This document shows, piece after piece, positions 60,467-64,000 of a DNA stretch of 64,000 nt. Below the pieces are notes generated by a model. It ran no database searches and was not told the DNA's origin. It saw only the letters and a program-made list of their open reading frames with translations. The stretch is taken from the NCBI GenBank assembly GCA_031272505.1, contig JAISTQ010000043.1, positions 1-64,000 of the forward strand. Reading direction: 5' to 3'. The DNA comes from Propionibacteriaceae bacterium (GTDB lineage: Bacteria > Actinomycetota > Actinomycetes > Propionibacteriales > Propionibacteriaceae). Numbering within the stretch: position 1 is the stretch's first letter; every line of letters starts with the position of its first letter. Both the position numbers and the translations under genes were made by a program.

Positions 60467-62242
60467 TCAGTCCTCCTGCTCCCACTCGGGGGCCATGTCG
60501 CGGGCAATCATGATGTCGTCGTTGGAAGTGCCCGCGGCCACCATCGGCCACACCATGGCGTCCTTGTTGACCACGAATTCGATCACCACCGGACGGTCAT
60601 TGATCTCGATGGCCTGTTTGATCACCTCGTCCACCTGCTCCGGGGTCTCCGCCCGCAAGCCGACCGCTCCCATCGCCTCAGCCAGCTTGACGAAGTCCGG
60701 CACCCGCGTGGAGTGCAGGTTGGTGTTCGAGTAGCGCTCGCCATAGAAGAGCGTCTGCCATTGCCGCACCATGCCAAGCACCTGGTTGTTGATCACCGCG
60801 ATCTTCACCGGGATGCCCTCCAGGGCGGCGGTGACCAGCTCCTGGTCCGTCATCTGGAAGGAGCCGTCGCCGTCAATCCCCCAGACCTGGGCGTCCGGCT
60901 GGCCCACTTTCGCGCCCACCACCGCGGGCACGCAGTAGCCCATGGTGCCGGCGCCGCCGGAGCAGAACCAGTGTCCGGGCTGCTCGTGCGGCAGGTATTG
61001 GGCGGCCCACATCTGATGCTGGCCCACGCCGGTGCCGAAGTAGGCGTCCGGGCCAACCAACTCGCCGATCCGGTGGATCACGTAGTCGGGCTGCAGCAGG
61101 CCGTCTTTCATCGGCTCCAGAGAGTCGTCGGTGTAACGCTCGCGGAGCGTGTCCAGGTAGCGGATCCAACCGGAGAGATCGCGCAGCTCGGTCTCCCGGA
61201 GCACCTCGACCAGCCCGGCGATAATCAGCTTCAGATCGCCGACGATGGGGCAGTCGGCCACCCGGTTCTTCGAGATCTCGGCCGGATCGATGTCCGCGTG
61301 GATGACCTTGGCGAGCGGGGCGAAGCTGCTCAGCTTGCCGGTGACCCGGTCGTCAAACCGGGCGCCCAGCGCCACGATCAGATCCGCCCGCTGCAACGCG
61401 CCCACCGCGGCCACCGTGCCGTGCATTCCGGGCATTCCGTAGTTCAGCGGGTCGGAGGCTGGGAAGGCGTTCAGGGCGGGCAGCGTGGTGACCACCGGGA
61501 TGCCGGTGAGCCGCACCAGCTCGGCCAGCTCCGCATAAGCCTTGGATTTGACGGCCCCGCCACCCACATAGAGCACCGGGCGTTCCGCCTCGGCGATCAT
61601 CGCCGCCGCCTGCTTCAACTGGCGGTTGTTCGGCTTCACGGTGGGCTTGTAGCCGGGCAGCTGCACCTTCTCCGGGAAGACGTAGGGGGCGGACGCGTTC
61701 AGCGCGTCCTTGGCGATGTCCACCAGCACCGGGCCGGGACGGCCGCTCTTGGCGATCACGTAGCCAGCCGCAATCGCGCCCGGAATGTCCTCCACCTTGG
61801 TGATCAGGAAGGAATGCTTGGTGATCGGGAAGGTGATGCCGCGAATGTCGGCCTCCTGGAAGGCGTCGGTGCCAATCGAGGTGGAGGCCACCTGGCCGGT
61901 GATCGCCAGCACTGGCACCGAATCCATGTAGGCGTCGCCCAACGCGGTGACCAGATTCGTCGCTCCGGGGCCGGAGGTCGCCATGCAGACGCCGACTTTG
62001 CCCGTCGACATCGCGTAGCCTTCGGCCGCGTGCCCGGCGCCCTGCTCGTGGCGCATCAGGATGTGGCGGACCTTCGAATCGTAGAGCGGATCATAGGCGG
62101 GCAGGATGCCACCACCGGGGATGCCGAACATCACGTCGACACCGAGATCCTCCAACGCGCGCACCAGCGCCTGTGCCCCGGTCAACACCGGCGGGGCGGC
62201 CGGTTGGCCCGGCTCCGGGCCCTGCAGCTCATTAGCTGTCAT
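60467..62242 (-). CDS. ilvB: Acetolactate synthase large subunit
   Basis: A 591-residue ThDP- and FAD-dependent enzyme that condenses pyruvate to acetolactate (or with 2-ketobutyrate). Seen: [17 protein letters not shown], the ThDP glutamate in [16 protein letters not shown], the FAD domain [17 protein letters not shown] and the ThDP motif [19 protein letters not shown]...[14 protein letters not shown] (GDGS...NN). A frame start at 62257 exists, but the ATG at 62242 has GAGGAG seven bases upstream. It is preceded by a leader peptide and attenuator. Confidence 0.96.
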   Translation of the reverse strand: MTANELQGPEPGQPAAPPVLTGAQALVRALEDLGVDVMFGIPGGGILPAYDPLYDSKVRHILMRHEQGAGHAAEGYAMSTGKVGVCMATSGPGATNLVTALGDAYMDSVPVLAITGQVASTSIGTDAFQEADIRGITFPITKHSFLITKVEDIPGAIAAGYVIAKSGRPGPVLVDIAKDALNASAPYVFPEKVQLPGYKPTVKPNNRQLKQAAAMIAEAERPVLYVGGGAVKSKAYAELAELVRLTGIPVVTTLPALNAFPASDPLNYGMPGMHGTVAAVGALQRADLIVALGARFDDRVTGKLSSFAPLAKVIHADIDPAEISKNRVADCPIVGDLKLIIAGLVEVLRETELRDLSGWIRYLDTLRERYTDDSLEPMKDGLLQPDYVIHRIGELVGPDAYFGTGVGQHQMWAAQYLPHEQPGHWFCSGGAGTMGYCVPAVVGAKVGQPDAQVWGIDGDGSFQMTDQELVTAALEGIPVKIAVINNQVLGMVRQWQTLFYGERYSNTNLHSTRVPDFVKLAEAMGAVGLRAETPEQVDEVIKQAIEINDRPVVIEFVVNKDAMVWPMVAAGTSNDDIMIARDMAPEWEQED

Positions 62243-62277
62243 CGTGTTTCTCCTCATTCTGTATTCGTCTTGGCAAC

Positions 62278-62338
62278 AAAAAACCCCCGCCGCTTGGCGC
62301 AGACGAGGGAGCGTGCTACCGGGAGCCGGCTAGCACGC
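62278..62338 (-). promoter_or_regulatory. ilvB attenuator: leader hairpin and Rho-independent terminator
   Basis: On the minus strand a perfect 8-bp stem GCGTGCTA/TAGCACGC (62338-62311) is followed by a second hairpin, CCCTCGTC...GGCGGGGG (62309-62284), ending in six T (62283-62278). The second is a classic terminator 36 bases upstream of the ilvB ATG. The first arm overlaps the end of the leader ORF, so a ribosome stalled there would change the pairing. The regulatory logic is established for ilv leaders of other bacteria and inferred here. Confidence 0.8.
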
Positions 62339-62365
62339 GCTGGGTACCAGGACGAAAAGACGCAC
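62330..62365 (-). CDS. ilvB leader peptide
   Basis: The frame GTG-CGT-CTT-TTC-GTC-CTG-GTA-CCC-AGC-GCG-TGC-TAG encodes MRLFVLVPSAC, with Leu, Val, Leu and Val in codons 3, 5, 6 and 7. Its stop lies in the 5' arm of the first attenuator hairpin. A TAAGAT -10 box lies 20 bases upstream. No Shine-Dalgarno is seen. An alternative, overlapping frame (62316-62387, MMWF...) has fewer branched-chain codons and its ATG is inside the -10 box. Confidence 0.65.
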   Translation of the reverse strand: MRLFVLVPSAC

Positions 62366-62385
62366 GTATGCAATGAAACCACATC

Positions 62386-62391
62386 ATCTTA
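62386..62391 (-). promoter_or_regulatory. -10 box of the ilvB leader transcript
   Basis: TAAGAT on the minus strand gives a predicted start near 62378, about 13 bases before the leader GTG. The region upstream is AT-rich; no good -35 box is seen at 16-18 bases. Confidence 0.4.
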
Positions 62392-62512
62392 AAAAAGACA
62401 AGTGCCTCAACGTGAGGTTTGGGTTTTTTCATTGTTTTCGCGCTTCTGGTGGCGCGCCCTTGGGCCCGTCGGCGACCATGGAAGAGGGAGATATCGACAC
62501 ATAGGAGGGACT

Positions 62513-64000
62513 ATGCGGCAGGTTAGCAGGGTTTACCGTGCGCTTTTGTCAGGCGGGTTGGGGGTCGCGCTGGCAATCACACCTTTGGCAGTCGGACCGG
62601 CGCAAGCGGCGCCCGACACCGGCATCACCGCGCTCAACGGCACCATCACCATCACCTCAGTCGGCTGGGGACACGGCCGCGGGATGAGCCAGTATGGCGC
62701 GCAGATGGCGGCGAAGGCCGGGTACAACTACCAGCAGATTCTGGCCTTCTACTATCCGGGCACCACTTTCAGCTCGATCAAGTCCAACGACGTGATGCGG
62801 GTGTGGATCCGCTCGGACAATGACGGCTACCTAAACGTGAAGCCGGCCACCGGGCTGAAGATCAAGGACAACAAGGGCCACGCGAAAACGTTGCCGACGG
62901 GTACGAAGTACAAGCAGTGGCGGATCAAGATCTCCAGTTCGAAACGCGCGTTGCAGTACAAGAACGCCTCCGGCAAGTGGGTCACCTACAAGACGAATCT
63001 GAACGCCAAGTCGGTGTGGAGCTTCTACAACACCACCTCCGGAAAGGTGACGGCGGTGCTCCCCGGCAGTGTCACCCGCGCCTACAAGGGCAAGCTGGCG
63101 CTGCGCGTCCAAGGTGGCCAGAAGATCACCGTGAACACGGTGAAGACCGAGGATTACTTGAAGTCCGTAGTGCCTTCCGAGGTGCCCGCCTCCTGGAACG
63201 CCGAGGCGCTGAAGGCGCAGACGGTCGCCGCGCGCAGCTACGCGGTGCGCTACCGCGCCAACCTGAAATCCAAGAAGGCTTACGACATTTGCGACACCTC
63301 GGCCTGCCAGGCCTACAAGGGGGCCAGCAACGAGGCCAGCGCCACCAACGCGGCCGTCGCCGCCACCGCCGGGCAAGTGCTGACGTACCAAGGCCACGTG
63401 GCCTGGACGGAGTTCACCTCGTCAAACGGCGGCTACTCCGCGGCCGGCGACCACGACTATCTGGTCGCCCAGGAGGACCCGTTCGACCTGGCCGCGAACC
63501 AGGTCTGGGCCATCCCGCTCACCACCGCCCAAATCCAGAAGGCCTATCCGGCCATCGGCACCTTCCAGTCCATGTCCCTGGAGCGGGACGGCAAGGGCCA
63601 GTTCGGCGGGCGCGTCACCAAGGTCACGTTGGTCGGCTCCAAGGGCACCAAGACCGTCACCGGCACCTCGTTCAAGAGCACCTTCTCACTGCGCGAAACC
63701 ATGTTCCAGGCCACCGCCGGCCTGTCCACCTCCTCCGGCACCTACAAGGCCTGGCAGAAGCTCGGCGGCTCGCGGGGCACCCTCGGTATCCCGACCGCCT
63801 CCGAAGTCGCGGTGAAATCCGGTTTTGACGCCGAGAGCGGCTTGGTCGCCCAGTTCGCCAACGGCTGGCTCTTCTATTCCCCCGACACCGGCACCCAACT
63901 GCTCACCGGCGGACTGCTCTCGAAGTACATCTCCGAAGGGGGCGCGGGAGGCCCGCTCGGCTACCCCGTCACCGGCATCGAATACCCCACCACCAACCTC
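62513..64000 (+). CDS. Secreted SpoIID/LytB-domain protein with LGFP repeats (runs off the right edge)
   Basis: At least 496 codons, open to the window edge. Seen: a signal peptide (MRQVSRVYRALLSGGLGVAL...GPAQA, cleavage near residue 32), then GWGHGRGMSQYGAQ (residues 51-64) with YNYQQILAFYYPGTTF, and after about 110 residues the SpoIID core (about residues 205-330): SEVPASWNAEALKAQTVAARSYAVRYRANL (read around WNAEALKAQTVAARSYA), ACQAYKGASNEASATNAAVAATAGQVLTY and TSSNGGYSAAG. LGFP-type repeats (LGGSRGTLGIPTASE, GGAGGPLGYPVTG) begin near residue 410. SpoIID proteins cut or remodel peptidoglycan; LGFP repeats bind the wall. The Shine-Dalgarno AGGAGG lies about five bases before the ATG. Confidence 0.88.
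   Translation, partial: MRQVSRVYRALLSGGLGVALAITPLAVGPAQAAPDTGITALNGTITITSVGWGHGRGMSQYGAQMAAKAGYNYQQILAFYYPGTTFSSIKSNDVMRVWIRSDNDGYLNVKPATGLKIKDNKGHAKTLPTGTKYKQWRIKISSSKRALQYKNASGKWVTYKTNLNAKSVWSFYNTTSGKVTAVLPGSVTRAYKGKLALRVQGGQKITVNTVKTEDYLKSVVPSEVPASWNAEALKAQTVAARSYAVRYRANLKSKKAYDICDTSACQAYKGASNEASATNAAVAATAGQVLTYQGHVAWTEFTSSNGGYSAAGDHDYLVAQEDPFDLAANQVWAIPLTTAQIQKAYPAIGTFQSMSLERDGKGQFGGRVTKVTLVGSKGTKTVTGTSFKSTFSLRETMFQATAGLSTSSGTYKAWQKLGGSRGTLGIPTASEVAVKSGFDAESGLVAQFANGWLFYSPDTGTQLLTGGLLSKYISEGGAGGPLGYPVTGIEYPTTNL

Noticed and set aside
62316..62387. Alternative ilvB leader frame (MMWF... to TAG at 62316)
   Set aside because: Its ATG overlaps the -10 box, it has few branched-chain codons and its stop falls beyond the hairpin loop; the GTG frame at 62365 fits better.
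60425..62392. A 655-codon plus-strand frame opposite ilvB/ilvN
   Set aside because: Shadow of ilvBN; it also runs across the attenuator and leader region.

Overview
The window is a gene-dense, high-GC stretch of what looks like an actinobacterial chromosome. The case rests on GC-rich codon use with frequent GTG starts, start codons placed 6-7 bases after TANNNT -10 boxes (leaderless transcripts), an actinobacterial alaS-ruvX-mltG-aroC-aroB order and a secDF-apt-rel order, an N-terminally permuted SpoIID protein with LGFP repeats, and a CtpE-like P-type ATPase. A methylmalonyl-CoA epimerase makes a propionic-acid-type actinobacterium (Propionibacteriales-like) plausible; this placement is inference. 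I saw no tRNA, rRNA, CRISPR array, IS element, prophage or defence island, and no gene-free stretch longer than about 250 bases.

Layout. 1-7.5 kb: edge of an Ig-like protein gene, then gltB-gltD (glutamate synthase) and lgt. 7.5-9 kb: an AI-2E-type transporter and a palindromic repeat element. 9-17.5 kb (minus strand): rarA, a DUF948 pair, alaS, ruvX, mltG, aroC, aroB. 17.7-22.6 kb: a complete branched-chain amino-acid type ABC transporter (livKHMGF). 22.7-28.2 kb: a secreted Ig-like protein, aspS-hisS and a DUF349 protein. 28.3-39.4 kb: a metallo-beta-lactamase-fold hydrolase, then a long minus-strand run pgm-ruvB-yajC-secD-secF-apt-K+ channel-rel. 39.4-47.9 kb: thioredoxin/TPR co-chaperone, methylmalonyl-CoA epimerase, hisI, serC-serA-PPTase, gatC-gatA-gatB, and an ACT-domain protein. 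48-54.6 kb: a ChvE-GguA-GguB sugar transporter facing a ROK repressor, which is coupled to an extra ABC ATPase and a tiny membrane protein. 54.9-58.9 kb: CtpE-like ATPase and a membrane-anchored BIG2 protein. 58.9-62.4 kb: ilvB-ilvN-ilvC with a leader-peptide attenuator. 62.5 kb to the end: start of a SpoIID/LytB protein.

Most genes are core: amino-acid synthesis (Glu, aromatic, Ser, His, branched chain), aminoacyl-tRNA supply (alaS, aspS, hisS, gatCAB), protein export, envelope biogenesis, recombination and the stringent response. The most interesting parts are regulatory or architectural: the ilvB attenuator; the ROK operator overlapping the chvE promoter; the ROK-coupled orphan ATPase; related palindromic elements between convergent genes; a K+ channel gene inside the apt-rel unit; pgm in the place of ruvC/ruvA; and many leaderless promoters. 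I found no clear undescribed multi-gene system. The ROK/orphan-ATPase/mini-membrane-protein unit is the best candidate for something new.
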